Source of the DNA: Populus alba
Taxonomy: Eukaryota > Streptophyta > Magnoliopsida > Malpighiales > Salicaceae
Direction of reading: 5' to 3'
Assembly: GCF_005239225.2 (NCBI RefSeq)
Contig: NC_133292.1
Coordinates: 13,045,965-13,109,964, forward strand
Length of the DNA stretch: 64,000 bases
The stretch's first letter is position 1. Every line of letters begins with the position of its first letter. Below, in pieces: positions 52,380-64,000 of this stretch. The position numbers were made by a program, and so were the translations under genes. The notes under the pieces are model-generated. The model made no database searches and was not told where the DNA came from. It worked only from the letters and a program-made list of their open reading frames with translations.

Positions 52380-53159
52380 AATGTACATTTGAGGGCTCGA
52401 TAGAAGCAAGAATGCCCTGGGACGGTGCGGGGATCCATATATAAGACGATCGAGTCATACGGTGAACTGTCGATGAGGCACTTCAGAAGACGGAGAGAAA
52501 GAGAGAGGATAGGAAAGGAAACAGAATAAATGGATATCAGCATAGAAAATGTTAATAATGTGTATTAGTACTCTCTTTCCTTCTTTCTTTCTGTTTTTTT
52601 TTTTTTTAAAAGAAATATATTCTGCAATTTGTGTAAAATTAATTATCCAAACATTTACAGCTATTTTCTTGTCCATGAAAGATTCTACAGCCCGTTAAAT
52701 ACTTGAATATCATCTCCTGTTTCTCTTCTTGTCCATACACTATTTATTCTTTGTGATTTCATGATATCCACATCACAGAATACTTGAAAACAACCTTCTT
52801 TTAGGTTTGCATCTGCCACCCGCAACCAAGTGATAAAAACTTTTCTTCTTTGTCTTTAGATTTTTTTTCTTGACTTTTTTATAAAATTTTATTAATTTTT
52901 AATATTATTAGTTAATTTAAGTTTATGATATGTTATTTTTTAAATTTTATCCTTACTTTTTTATTTTTTTTGTTTGAGTTATTTTTCATTTTAATTTAAC
53001 CTTCTAATAAAAAAAAATCAGTTCCCTTTAGTTTATTTTATTTTTATTTTTTATTTTAGATCCTTTTATCTCATTAATTTTTCTTTTTATTGTATTCTTT
53101 AGTGTTTATTGACTCTGTCCAAATTTTTTATCCAATTTCAATGATGACTTATATATGAA

Positions 53160-54330
53160 AGAAAAACTAAAACATGGAGGGAAAACACTATATTTTTTCT
53201 TATAAAATATTATGTGTTGCTACAATATTTCCCCACATTGTTTTTTTTTTTCTTGAACCATTTTTTTCCTTTTCCTTTTCCTTTTTTATGATTTTTTAAA
53301 ATTAAATTAATCTTATTTTTTTAATATTGAGATGGTTGAGAATTTAACTTTGTAATTTTTTTTTTATTTTGTCATTCTATGAGGTTAGTGTGGTTTGCAA
53401 GTTTGTCAAGGTAACTCAGGTTGTCCGAATTTATAGATTTGGTAAGTTTTTTTTTTTAAAAAAAAAAAAAATTGAAGTTAGCTTTTTTATAGTCTTTTTT
53501 TTTGTTCATATTGTTAAAGAAATAGTTTTAAAGAAAAATCATGTTATTAGACTTTATGAAGTAATAAAAATTAAAAGATGAGAGGAAAACTACTATTTAC
53601 CTAATACCCATTGCACTATGAATTACAATAGTAATTCACAGTTTTTTTTTTCTTTTGTTATGATTTTTTTTCAAATTTTATTTTTGTTGATTTTATCTTT
53701 TAAAATTGAAATAATTTAAAATTTAGTTTCGCAATTTGCTTCCTTTTATTTTGTCTTTATATAACGTTAGCATGGATTACGGGTTTGTTAAGGTAACCCA
53801 AGTTGTCCTGGTTTACGAGTTTGGTGGGTTGTTTTTTTTTTTTTTTTTTAATTTAACTTGACTTTTATTGTTTATTTTTTTCTAGTATAGTTAAAAATTA
53901 AAAGGTGTGAGAAAACTACTATGCACCTACATACATTGTACTGTGAATGACAATAGTAATCAACAATGTTTTACTTTCTTTCTTTTTATATTTTTCTTTT
54001 TTCTTTTCCATATGATTTTTTTTTCAAATTGTTTTTTGTTGATTTCATCTCTTAATATTAGGATCATAGAGATTTTGACCTCACAACTTATTTTTTTTTA
54101 TTTTCCCCTTTTATAAGGTTAGTATAGTTTGTTAGGGTAACCCATGTTACCCTAGTTTATGAGTTTGGTGGGGGTGTTTGTTTATTTTAATTGGATTTGA
54201 TTTTTTTATCATTTATTTCTTTCTTATAGTTAAAGAAAATAGTTTTTTTAAAAAAAAATTATAGTATTAGATTTTATAAAGTCTATGAATCTATTCACAT
54301 GTTTTGTTGGTTGACTTGGTTTGTTGGTCT
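53160..54330. repeat. Degenerate tandem array, about 360-bp period, right of HMGR
   Basis: Three copies of a segment with GGTTAGTGTGGTTTGC, GTTTGTCAAGGTAACYCA and GAGTTTGGTGGGT occur at about 53381, 53762 and 54115 (spacing about 380 and 353 bp). A GTTAAAGAAATAGTTTT block recurs at about 53510 and 54228. Its first part (ATATTGAGATGGTTGAGAAT and ACAATATTTCCCCACA) is the reverse complement of the unit of the array left of HMGR, so the two arrays belong to one repeat family. Confidence 0.7.
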
Positions 54331-56251
54331 AGCAAGTTTAACATTTTTAAATTACATTTTTTTTGAAATCTTAAGATAATGGGTCAATTGAGAATTCAGT
54401 TTTCATAATTGGTTTTGTTTTATTTTTTATAAGATTATTGTGATCTAAAAAAAAATCTCGGTTTTGGGTTGGTGTTTGATTTTGTAATCATTTATTTTTG
54501 TTATCATATAATTAAATAAAAAATAATTTTTTTAAAAAATACAAATTATAATCCAATGAATTCCATAATCCATTAACAGATTAGGCGTACTAGCCTAACT
54601 TATCCAATTCACAAGTTTGACAAGTTTACCCATCGATAGATAAGTTTTTTTTTTAATTTATTATTTCTAATTTTATTATTTAATATTGGATTGTTGAGAA
54701 AGAGACTTCATTATTGATTTTTTGTTTGCTTTCTAGGTATAATTGTCTCAAATAAAATGTCTATATTTTAGGTTGGTATTTAATTTTGTGAGTATATGTT
54801 TTTATTATATAATTAAATAAAAAAATTTATTAAACCTAATAGAATCCATGACCCTGGTTGTGAGAGGGCCGAGGTCGATCAAATTTATCTTTATCTCAAT
54901 ATCTTAAAAAAATTATCATCTTGAAATTTTTTTAAAGCTAAGTTCTATCTTTATTGATTATTAAGTTTTTATTTAGACCTATGAAATGAATTAATTTAAA
55001 TAAATTTAGCTCTTATATGATTTAATTAAAAATTTAAGTTAGATAAAAAAAATTAATTTAAGAAATTTTAAAATTAATCTAGATTAGATTTAATAAGAAT
55101 ATGAAAAATTCTCGATATTTTTTATATGGTTTTTACATTTATATATAATAATAGGATACAGTTGGTTTCCTATGACGTGACGTGTGGCAAGTGGAGGTGT
55201 ATCCACCTGTTCTGTTCGGTTCCTGTTCTTGTTATGGGCTGAGGTCAGAGTCATTGATTGTAGTCAATTTATTACAACACCACAGTACAGTTTGGTAAGA
55301 TTGTCAAGGGGGATGACCTGATGATTACTTGAGTGTGACGATTTTCTCCACGAGGCTCGACGGCGCCGGACTGGAATTCCCGGCCTCTGCCTGAAACTTT
55401 GGACCAGAAATGCTAACACACATTAAAGTAGGAAGAGAAAAGTAAATTTCAATTTAAAAGTTTAAATTAAGTAAGATTTTATATATAATTTATATTATTT
55501 TTTAATATATTCTTTTAAATAAAAACTTTTTAGATTTAAAATTTGAATATGTTTATATTATCTTATATTTAATTTTATTAAATAAATAGGGATGATGAGA
55601 TTTAAACTTCTAATCATTAAATTATCGAGATTTTGATATTATATCAAAAAAAATCATTTCAACCTAAAAATTTAAATTATTAAATAAAATTTTATAATAT
55701 AATTTATATTATTATTTAGATAAGTAACAACCATTGAATAAGGAAAAGAATATACATGTGTGTGAGTGGAAAGAAAAGGAGTTGGAAAAGTGGGTACAGA
55801 AACAAAGAGAGCAAAGATAAGATTAAGAGTGTTTGTCAATCTTGGCAGCTGGCTGTTAAGTTGACTTGATCAAAAAGCGAGGAATCATTTGACTGGGACC
55901 GCTCGCCATTCTGTGCCCCTTCTCGCTCTCGGTTAAAAAAAGAATAAATTAATCAAGGAGGGCCTCCAAGTCGCTTGTTTGAATCTATGTTTGAGCGGAA
56001 TAACATTGGGCCTTGTCTGCATTTGTGAGGCCTTTCATGATGGGCTTTAATGTCTCAATCATGCTCCGTTTCGTGGGCCTCAGCTTGTATGTGTCTCCCC
56101 GAAGAAGAACGCAAACGAACGATGCACTAAGTAGTAACCAATTAATCAAGGAGCTCTAATTAAAAGGTAATTACTTTAGATTCTGGGATATCTGGGTATA
56201 GAAAGTGGGAACCCATCATCTTTGATTTGATCTGATGGTGCAAGGCATCAT

Positions 56252-56254
56252 CTC

Positions 56255-56285
<31 letters not shown>

Positions 56286-56316
56286 GTTGTTGTTGTTGCC
56301 GCCGCCGCCGCTGCTG
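56252..56316. repeat. Compound (TTA)n(TTG)n(CCG)n microsatellite
   Basis: Runs of ATT/TTA, GTT and GCC triplets follow each other, ending in GCTGCTG. The sequence stays in one reading frame on the minus strand, but no gene supports it. Confidence 0.9.
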
Positions 56317-57019
56317 TGCCCGTGCTGGACTGAGTAGAATGATGATATATTCGGTCGTCTTCTGCTCCTCCTTCATGGATTTCTATCTCATGTGTCACGT
56401 CGGATTCTCTTCTCTTAACGTTAATGGTCAAATAAAATAAACCCTAAGTACTTGCATCCACGCAAAAAACACAGCACACGTACGTATCCCTACCAAGCTC
56501 CATAATTCTGTTCTTGATAATTGATCCATTAATTTGCTTCACGAAACAGAATCGATGGTTATAATTTGTAATTAAATCATCCATCCATGTATATATATGC
56601 ATGCACAAGAATGGTGCTCAAGGGTCAAGATTATTTTTATGTTCATATCCATTATTACAACTCATGGAAATTACGAAACACTGTCAAGGGTCAAGAATGG
56701 ATTTCTAGCAAGACCATAATTTGCAAGCCAAGCAGCTACAACCACTGTTGATTCCAAAATGAAAGTGAAAAAAATTTACTATGGGCTTCATAATAAGATT
56801 GCCTGAGAGTTAAAGAGGTTATAATTTGATACAAGATATGTTGACAAAATTAATCTATTTTTTACCGGTTAAAATTACTTATGGATATGCAAAGTTGGTG
56901 AAAATATTTATTAGCGAGATTGTGTGATTGCATGAAGTGCTAATTTTAATAATTTTGGATAGAGATTTGCAGTTTATATTGCGATTTTGAATGAAATTTC
57001 AAGAAGCTATGTATACTGA

Positions 57020-57555
57020 TGTAACGGCCCGACCCAACTTGCCATATATTGTCCACTTTAGGGCGTCAAGCTTAGAAATGGGCTCGTGTCACTAGAAACA
57101 AAACCGTGAGGGCGATAAGACTCAAAGCGGACAATGTATGACAAGTTGGGCCGGGCCGTTACATTTGGTATCAAAGCCGACCTCACTGGCTGTCCAGTTG
57201 TGCCGACGGGGTCGTCGGGCTCTTTAAAGGGATGGATTGTAAGATCCCACATCGGCGGGTGAGGGGTGTGTTGTTGGCCTTATAAGTGGTGTTGGTTGCC
57301 AACTTGTTATATGCGTTTTGGGACGTCAGGCTCAGAAATGGGCTCACGTCACCAGGAACAAAACCATGAGGGCAGCAAGGCCCAAAGCGGACAATATATG
57401 GCAAGTTAGGCCAGACGCTCAAAGCGGACAATATATGACAAGTTGGGCCGAGCCGTTACATTTCTGAGCCTGACACCCCAAAACGCGTATAACAAGTTGG
57501 CAACCAGTACTACTTATAAGGCCAGCAACACACCCCTCACCCGCCGACGTGAGAA
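57020..57555. mobile_element. Rearranged TRIM-like miniature LTR element
   Basis: A 144-bp LTR piece (57020-57163) ends GTTACA and is followed by a tRNA-Met primer site TGGTATCAAAGCC (57166-57178), a 74-bp interior with a purine tract AAAGGGATGGA, and a second, fuller LTR (57238-57460) that starts TGTAAG and ends GTTACA. The first 40 bp of the left piece are an inverted copy of the LTR 3' end. After the second LTR, 57461-57555 is an inverted copy of its 5' part. In the full LTR, ATCCCACATCG (57244-57254) and TATAAG (57281) resemble the upstream element and TATA box of plant snRNA promoters. It encodes nothing. Confidence 0.7.
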
Positions 57556-58324
57556 CTATTACAACTAAAATATAATTAAGTATAACTTTTCATTGTTAGA
57601 CAAATAATTAGTTTGAAAGGACTGTTCAGATCTGGAAATAAATTCCTATCATTACTGAGATTTGCTTCCCAAAATAGTTATTAGGTTAGGATATAAATGA
57701 TGTCTTGTGAAGCTTTGTTTACATGGTGAAAAAGTTTATATACATGTTTGGAAATCTAAAAGAAAACGTTGAATATGTAGTGATCATGGATTCAAAATTC
57801 GATTCGTGTGATAAGACACTTGACAATTGATTAATTGCATAGTGCTTGTGACAGACAGGCTTGTCTCTTGGATGTTGCATGAAAAATGAATCACCGAGGC
57901 ATATAATTATAATAAATCCTTCAATAAACCAAATAGATTGTCATAATTAATGATATACATATGACGTGGAAGAGAGATCAGGGGAGGGGGGGATGTGCTG
58001 AAGCGTGCCTGCACTACTACTTGCTTGCTATCCCTTCCTATTCCTTCATCCATAGTATTTAAATATAATATTTAGACTTTGTCGCTGCCGATAAATCCCA
58101 CCTCCACCACCTCTAGCTTCCGATTATTTTCTTATCATGCATATTCATCACTCCGACGTGCCTCCCACCCACCTTTAACCATGCATTAATCCTTGTTCAA
58201 CCTAACAATTCCACCTTCAATTCCTTTACTCTCATCTCATATCTTTCTTTTCTGTCTTAATTCCCTTCAACTCAATAAATCGCACACTAATTAAGTAGGT
58301 ACGTATAAGTTGCTAGCACGCAAT

Positions 58325-58334
58325 TATATATAAA
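58325..58334 (+). promoter_or_regulatory. Probable TATA box of CSLD
   Basis: TATATATAAA stands about 275 bp upstream of the ATG, ahead of a pyrimidine-rich leader. A second TATAAATA lies 12 bp on. Confidence 0.5.
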
Positions 58335-58429
58335 GGTATATAAATATGTATACATCCTCTTTCAAACCAATATATTCTCTCCAATCCAAGAGTTTAATTT
58401 CTTCTTCTCTTTGGCTTTTCATTTCTCTG

Positions 58430-58558
58430 GTGAGTTTTTCTATGATTACATGCATTCATACAAGAAATTCATGATGATGATGAGGCGCAAATGCTGTTAT
58501 GTTGCGTTTTTATTGTGTCATCGATTAGGTTATTAGTCAAGAAACATTAAACAAGCAG
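58430..58558 (+). other. Possible 5' UTR intron of CSLD
   Basis: CTCTG/GTGAGTTTTT at the left and ACAAGCAG/GCAGCAGC at the right fit donor and acceptor sites. The 129-bp stretch has T-rich intron-like content and contains ATG triplets whose removal would clear the leader. A GCA repeat (58559-58578) follows. Splicing is inferred from sequence only. Confidence 0.4.
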
Positions 58559-58601
58559 GCAGCAGCAGCAGCAGCAGCCTCATATTATTTAATTGGTTTT
58601 A

Positions 58602-61600
58602 ATGGCATCTCTATCTTCCCAACCATCTAAGAAGGCCATACGTAGCCCAGTAAGCACTAACAACGGCAGCTCCCAGCAGGGAAATCGTGGTTCCAACAGC
58701 CAAACTGTCAAGTTCGCTAGACGAACTTCAAGCGGTCGCTTTGTTAGTCTATCAAGAGATGACATTGATATTTCTGGAGAATTATCCGGTGGGGATTACA
58801 TGAACTATTCTGTGCAGATTCCTCTCACACCCGACAATCAGCCAATGGACACGTCGGGGCCAGTCAAGGCCGAAGAGCAATACGTTTCCAACTCTCTTTT
58901 TACAGGCGGGTTCAATAGCGTTACGCGTGCCTATCTCATGGACAATGTGATAGAATCGGAGGCGTCTCATCCTCAGATGGCTGGATCCAAGGGCTCTTCG
59001 TGTGCAATGCCTGCTTGTGATGGCAAGATCATGCAGGATGAGAGAGGAAATGATGTCATACCTTGTGAATGCAGGTATAATTAATCATCAAGCATGCATG
59101 CATGTTTTTATCACATAATTACAGAAACATATTTAATTAATTAATTTTGCTTTGCAGGCTCAAAATTTGCAGGGATTGCTACATGGACGCCCAAAAAGAA
59201 ACCGGTTTGTGTCCAGGTTGCAAGGAACAGTACAAGGCGGGTGATTACGATGATGAAATACCAAATTTTTCCAGTGGAGCGCTGCCATTGCCACCTCTAA
59301 GTAAAGGTGGTGATCACAATAACATGACAATGATGAAGAGAAACCAAAATGGAGATTTCGATCACAACAGGTGGTTGTTTGAGACACAAGGTACTTACGG
59401 CTATGGGAATGCCTTTTGGCCCCAAGACGACATGTATGGTGATGATGGCGACGAAGGGTTTCCGGTTGGCGTCCTAGAAAATATGGACAAGCCTTGGAAG
59501 CCCCTCAGTCGCGAACAGCCAATCTCCCAAGCCGTTATCAGCCCTTACAGGTAACATACATCTATCTTTGTCTTAATTTTGGATAAATTCACTATAAACT
59601 AAATGTCCCAGTTAATTTAGAGGACACTAATATGAACTGCTATAAAAAGGAGTTCCTATAGAAAAGGGACAAGTGCTGTTCTGTGAATTCTTACTGAGTT
59701 TGTAATGCAAGTGCAACCCCATAGTTATGATCCCATACTAAATGGCTTCCAAAGGGTACCATCCAGCTTTCCGAGGCCCAAATAAAGCTGTCATTCGTGG
59801 TGGCAGCTGGAGAACTATATATTAGGCTATGGAGTATTTAAACTAAACACACGGGAAATAATCCATAAATCTTGGCATTTTCCATAACATTTCTGAACTA
59901 TACAAATACAAATGAAAATGATAAAATGGTAGGCTAGTACAACATCTCCTTATGTGTATATATATACATTTGCAGGTTGCTGATTTTAATTCGAATGGTG
60001 GTCCTGGGTTTCTTCTTGCATTGGCGAATAGTGAATCCAAATGATGATGCAAGATGGTTGTGGGGTATGTCAGTGGTTTGTGAAGTGTGGTTTGCTTTCT
60101 CATGGATCCTGGATATAATTCCCAAACTTCATCCTATGAACCGGTCCACTGATCTTGAGGTCCTCCGTGACAAGTTTGACATGCCATCGCCTTCCAATCC
60201 CAGTGGCCGATCTGATCTCCCTGGTGTTGACCTCTTTGTGTCCACTGCTGATCCTGATAAAGAGCCACCACTTGTCACAGCCAACACTATCCTTTCCATT
60301 CTCTCTGTGGATTATCCTGTAGAGAAGGTGGCATGCTATATCTCAGATGATGGAGCTGCGCTCCTCACTTTTGAGGCAATGGCCGAGGCAGCAAGCTTTG
60401 CCGATTTGTGGGTTCCATTCTGTCGAAAACATAATATTGAGCCAAGGAACCCTGAAACCTACTTCAACCTAAAAGTTGATCCAACCAAGAACAAGAGCAG
60501 GCCTGATTTTGTCAAAGATAGAAGGAAGATGAAAAGGGAGTACGATGAATTCAAGGTGAGGATCAATGGGCTTCCAGATTCTATAAGGAGGAGATCGGAT
60601 GCTTTCAATGCAAGGGAGGAAATGAAGATGTTGAAGCACATAAGGGAGAGTGGAGGTGATCCTTTGGAGCCAATAAAGGTCCCGAAAGCTACATGGATGG
60701 CTGATGGCACCCATTGGCCCGGAACTTGGGCGTCCCCAGCTGCCGAACATTCCAAAGTTGACCATGCTGGAATTCTTCAGGTACTAAACTACTTCGTGAT
60801 CATTTTGTATTTCCTCGATCATAAACCTGTCTTCTAAATAATTTGACAATAATATATATGTATATAATGTTAATTTGTGATCATGTGGATGCAGGTGATG
60901 TTGAAGCCTCCTAGCCCTGACCCACTGACGGGAGGAACGGATGATAAGATGATAGACTTCACAGATGTGGATATACGTCTACCTATGTTTGTGTACGTCT
61001 CACGAGAAAAGAGGCCTGGTTATGACCATAACAAAAAAGCTGGTGCCATGAATGCTCTTGTAAGAGCATCTGCCGTTCTATCCAATGGTCCATTCATTCT
61101 CAACTTAGATTGCGATCACTACATCTACAACTGCAAAGCTATCAGGGAAGGAATGTGCTTCATGATGGACAGAGGAGGTGAAAATATCTGCTATATACAG
61201 TTCCCTCAGAGATTTGAGGGCATTGATCCTAATGATAGATATGCTAATCGCAATACTGTGTTTTTTGATGGAAACATGCGTGCCCTTGATGGTGTTCAGG
61301 TACTTGAGAATTAACGAAATAATTAAGACTAATATATATAATTATTGCCATTTTTAATCACAAGAAAACACACATTAACAGCGATGGATTGATCTTACAT
61401 GAGTCTATGCATTACAGGGCCCGGTTTATGTTGGAACGGGTTGCATGTTTAGAAGATTTGCTTTATACGGATTTGATCCACCCAATACAAACAAGACGGA
61501 GGAAAAGAAAGATTCAGAGACGCTTCCCTTAGCAACTTCCGAATTTGATCCTGATCTTGATTTCAATCTGCTACCCAAGCGGTTTGGGAATTCTACATTG

Positions 61601-62884
61601 CTGGCTGAATCTATTCCTATTGCCGAGTTCCAAGGCCGGCCGCTAGCTGATCATCCTGCTGTCAAGCATGGCCGTCCTCCTGGTGCTTTGAGGGTCCCTC
61701 GTGAACCACTTGAAGCCACTACAGTTGCTGAAGCTGTGTCTGTCATTTCTTGCTGGTATGATAAACTTTTCATTTCATCAGTGATCAATCAACTCTAGCC
61801 ATCGATTACAACATTATCTGTGCCTGTGACTCTTTGTTTGGTTCTCAACAACAAGATATATATATAGATTACAAGATATTCCCTTCTATCTTATTATTGT
61901 TTGCTGGTGTATATTAGGTATGAGGACAAGACTGAATGGGGGGACAGAGTGGGTTGGATTTATGGTTCAGTCACGGAAGATGTTGTGACAGGCTATAGAA
62001 TGCACAACCGTGGCTGGCGTTCTGTCTATTGCATAACCAAGCGCGATGCATTTCGTGGCTCAGCTCCAATTAACCTTACTGACCGTCTTCACCAGGTGCT
62101 TCGTTGGGCAACTGGCTCTGTTGAGATTTTCTTCTCCAGAAACAATGCCTTTTTGGCCAGTAGGCGTCTTAAACTCCTCCAGCGCTTTGCTTATCTTAAT
62201 GTTGGCATCTACCCATTCACCTCGATTTTCTTGATCGTCTATTGCTTTCTCCCTGCACTCTCACTTTTTTCAGGATACTTCATTGTCCAAACTCTGGACG
62301 TTGCATTTTTAATCTACTTGCTACTCATAACTATTTGCCTCGTCGTTCTGGCTATTCTAGAGGTGAAATGGTCTGGTATAGAGTTGGAAGAGTGGTGGAG
62401 GAACGAACAGTTCTGGCTCATCTCTGGAACCAGTGCCCACTTTGCGGCTGTCATGCAAGGCCTTCTCAAGGTGATTGCAGGAATTGAGATATCTTTCACA
62501 TTGACTTCCAAGTCTGCAGGAGATGAAGTTGACGATATCTATGCAGACTTGTATCTTGTAAAGTGGACATCTTTGATGATTATGCCCATTGTTATTGCCA
62601 TGACAAACATAATTGCCATGGCCTTTGCTTTTGTAAGGACGATTTATAGCACAGTTCCGCAGTGGAGTAAGTTTGTTGGCGGAGCTTTCTTTAGTTTCTG
62701 GGTGTTGGCTCATTTGTATCCTTTTGCCAAGGGCTTGATGGGGAGGAGAGGGAAGACCCCAACCATTGTGTTCGTTTGGTCTGGTCTCATTGCCATAATA
62801 ATCTCTTTGCTATGGATTGCCATTAGCCCACAAAAGCCAAATGCAACAGCTGACGGAGTTGGGGGAGGGTTTCAGTTCCCTTGA
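58602..62884 (+). CDS. Cellulose synthase-like protein D (CSLD1/CSLD4-like)
   Basis: Six exons, 58602-59074, 59158-59550, 59976-60780, 60895-61299, 61418-61755 and 61918-62884, give 1126 aa. The start is the ATG of [11 protein letters not shown]; three upstream in-frame codons begin with TTG. The N-terminus has a CSLD-type basic Ser-rich region ([17 protein letters not shown]) and a RING-like zinc domain ([33 protein letters not shown]). Two membrane spans follow in exon 3. The GT2 core has ISDDGAA (about 412), LDCDHY (about 630), TEDVVTG (about 823) and QVLRW (about 863), i.e. the D, DxD, TED, QxxRW set. Six C-terminal spans complete it. CSLD proteins make beta-glucan/mannan-like wall polymer in tip-growing cells; the CSLD1/4 group acts in pollen tubes. 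Assignment to that group rests mainly on gene order. Confidence 0.95.
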
Positions 62885-63432
62885 GCGCCTCAGGTTGAGT
62901 GAACACCAGATACAGGAATCTTAGATTACTGAACTGTACCACTTGCAAGATCCAAGTCGGTTCAAGAAAATAAAAGGTTTGAGATAGAACGAGATTTTGC
63001 ACCTTTTGAATTTTTTCTTCATGTAATTTCCTAAAAGACTTGTAAACTAGGAAGGTCAACAATAGGTAACCTGTAACGAAGGAATGGAGGGATGCTGAAA
63101 AATCTGTGAATTTAAGGTCAAATATTGATGATAATCCCAGAAATTTTCGCGAGAATTCAGTAGAAAAAAAGCGTAGTTTTCTAATCCTCCATAACTCTGT
63201 CCCCATGTGAATGAATCCATCCCTTTGCATGATGCAATTGTGATGATTTATGCTATTTAATTGCAGAATAAAGCAAGCGTGAAATAAACTTGTCCATTTA
63301 GATCTCTAAGCTCAACTGTGAATGTCACTTAACAAATTACACTACAAAATCAGTGTTTGGACATGATCCTAATTAGAACTTTCTTTCATATCTTGGGAGC
63401 AAGATGACATCGAAATCTCTTCCCTGTGTGCT
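62885..63432. other. Convergent 3' regions of CSLD and the HSP20-like gene
   Basis: The 3' UTRs of two converging genes lie here. A 135-codon minus-strand frame over 62823-63230 partly overlaps the CSLD end and shows no known domain. Confidence 0.5.
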
Positions 63433-63910
63433 CAAGTGACAGCCAAATCCGAATTCGACTGATCTGATGGCTCGAATGGTACACGCACGAACAACTGGCC
63501 ATGCAGGGTGACTGCAGAAGATGTCTGCTGTGGATCGATTCTGGCAGGTAAACTCACGACCTGAAAGCAAAACCTTCTGCTAGTGTATCACTAATGAGTC
63601 TATATATAGGAATACCTGTATGTCTTGAAGAATAAAGAAGATGGATCCAGCAAAACAGAAAGTTACTATTTGATTCTTTTAATCTTTCTGATGATGGGAA
63701 ATATTTGCATAAAGAACACAGGGCCAAAAAAACTCAGTCTACACCACACTCTCAATGATCTAGTCCAATGAACCATGCAAGCAAATGCAAACAGCATTAG
63801 TTCTTTATTAATGCCTTTCTGAATTGAGGATGTCTCGCCCCAAGGACTATCCATATGCTCTGGTTGGCCAGATATGATCAAACGTCCTGATCCACCAGTA
63901 CAGGACGTTT
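63433..63910 (-). CDS. 3' part of an HSP20-like (alpha-crystallin fold) gene, partial
   Basis: The last exon, 63560-63433, follows a clear acceptor (CTTTCAG) and encodes VVSLPARIDPQQTSSAVTLH, GQLFVRVPFE and a short acidic-Ser tail before TGA. Upstream at about 63890-63800 the same strand encodes GGSGRLIISGQPEHMDSPWG, which fits the strand before the final sheet of an HSP20/ACD domain; I recall this pattern from plant HSP20-like proteins of the IDM2/IDM3 type, which act in anti-silencing DNA demethylation. I could not place a canonical donor for the upstream exon in the right phase, and the 5' part lies beyond the window. The gene may also be damaged. Confidence 0.45.
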
Positions 63911-64000
63911 TTTATTCCTAGGTACAGCAGTCACTACTAATATTGTTTTTCTCAATGATGGTTCTGTAATTATCATCAAATGAAGAGGCATTTCAGGCTC

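Larger units (their letters stand above)
52380..58601. other. Long spacer between HMGR and CSLD
   Basis: It holds the HMGR 3' UTR, a tandem array (53160-54330), AT-rich sequence to 55140, a less AT-rich island at about 55140-55420, a partial direct repeat (about 55440-55500 against 55650-55710), a trinucleotide microsatellite, a TRIM-like element, and the CSLD promoter and leader. The island has no coding frame that I can support. No gene is seen. Confidence 0.5.

Noticed and set aside
55140..55420. Less AT-rich island with a CGACGGCGCC patch, considered as a gene or RNA gene
   Set aside because: No frame longer than chance and no conserved RNA motif seen.
62823..63230. 135-codon minus-strand frame at the CSLD 3' end
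   Set aside because: Overlaps the coding end and 3' UTR of CSLD, with no domain; judged spurious.

Overview
The window is plant nuclear DNA. Genes are intron-rich with GT-AG (and two GC-AG) introns, spacers are AT-rich, and every recognisable protein belongs to a land-plant family. Protein similarity, together with a small inverted-repeat element at 35.0-35.2 kb that I associate with Salicaceae introns, suggests a woody eudicot, most likely Populus. That assignment is inference. I see no bacterial, organellar or CRISPR-like sequence.

Layout. 0-8 kb: the tip of a CACTA-type transposon, a small uncharacterised gene (-), a broken xylem-type papain-like protease pseudogene (+), and a 12-exon DUF89 damage-control phosphatase (-). 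8-24 kb: a decayed LINE RNase H fragment, a polygalacturonase (-), a short coiled-coil protein (-), an M20 aminoacylase with a signal peptide and a C-terminal RDEL (-), an uncharacterised 189-aa protein (+), a divergent alpha-expansin of EXPA20 type (+) and a THA8-like short PPR protein (-). 25-27.4 kb: a truncated endogenous pararetrovirus-like element with an uninterrupted movement-protein-type ORF. 29-45 kb: organellar-type glutamyl-tRNA synthetase (+), then an 11-exon BIG-family ARF-GEF (+) carrying a hAT-like insertion in its last intron. 50-63 kb: HMG-CoA reductase (+) lying between two related tandem-repeat arrays of opposite orientation, a rearranged TRIM-like element, and a cellulose synthase-like D gene (+). 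The right edge holds the last exon of an HSP20-like gene (-).

I rebuilt exon structures by hand from splice sites and reading-frame continuity. Summed lengths fit their families: DUF89 366 aa, polygalacturonase 428, aminoacylase 451, expansin 250, GluRS 574, BIG 1742, HMGR 587, CSLD 1126. The genes do not form one pathway. Several concern the cell wall or secretion (polygalacturonase, expansin, CSLD, ARF-GEF, the protease remnant). From memory, the aminoacylase, EXPA20, BIG1 and CSLD4 homologues are consecutive loci on Arabidopsis chromosome 4, so the window looks like a conserved ancestral block whose Arabidopsis counterparts were scattered by fractionation.

No clearly new biological system stands out. 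The observations most worth checking are the RDEL-tailed aminoacylase, the inverted repeat arrays around HMGR, the fold-back TRIM with an snRNA-like promoter motif, and the open movement-protein ORF in the viral relic.
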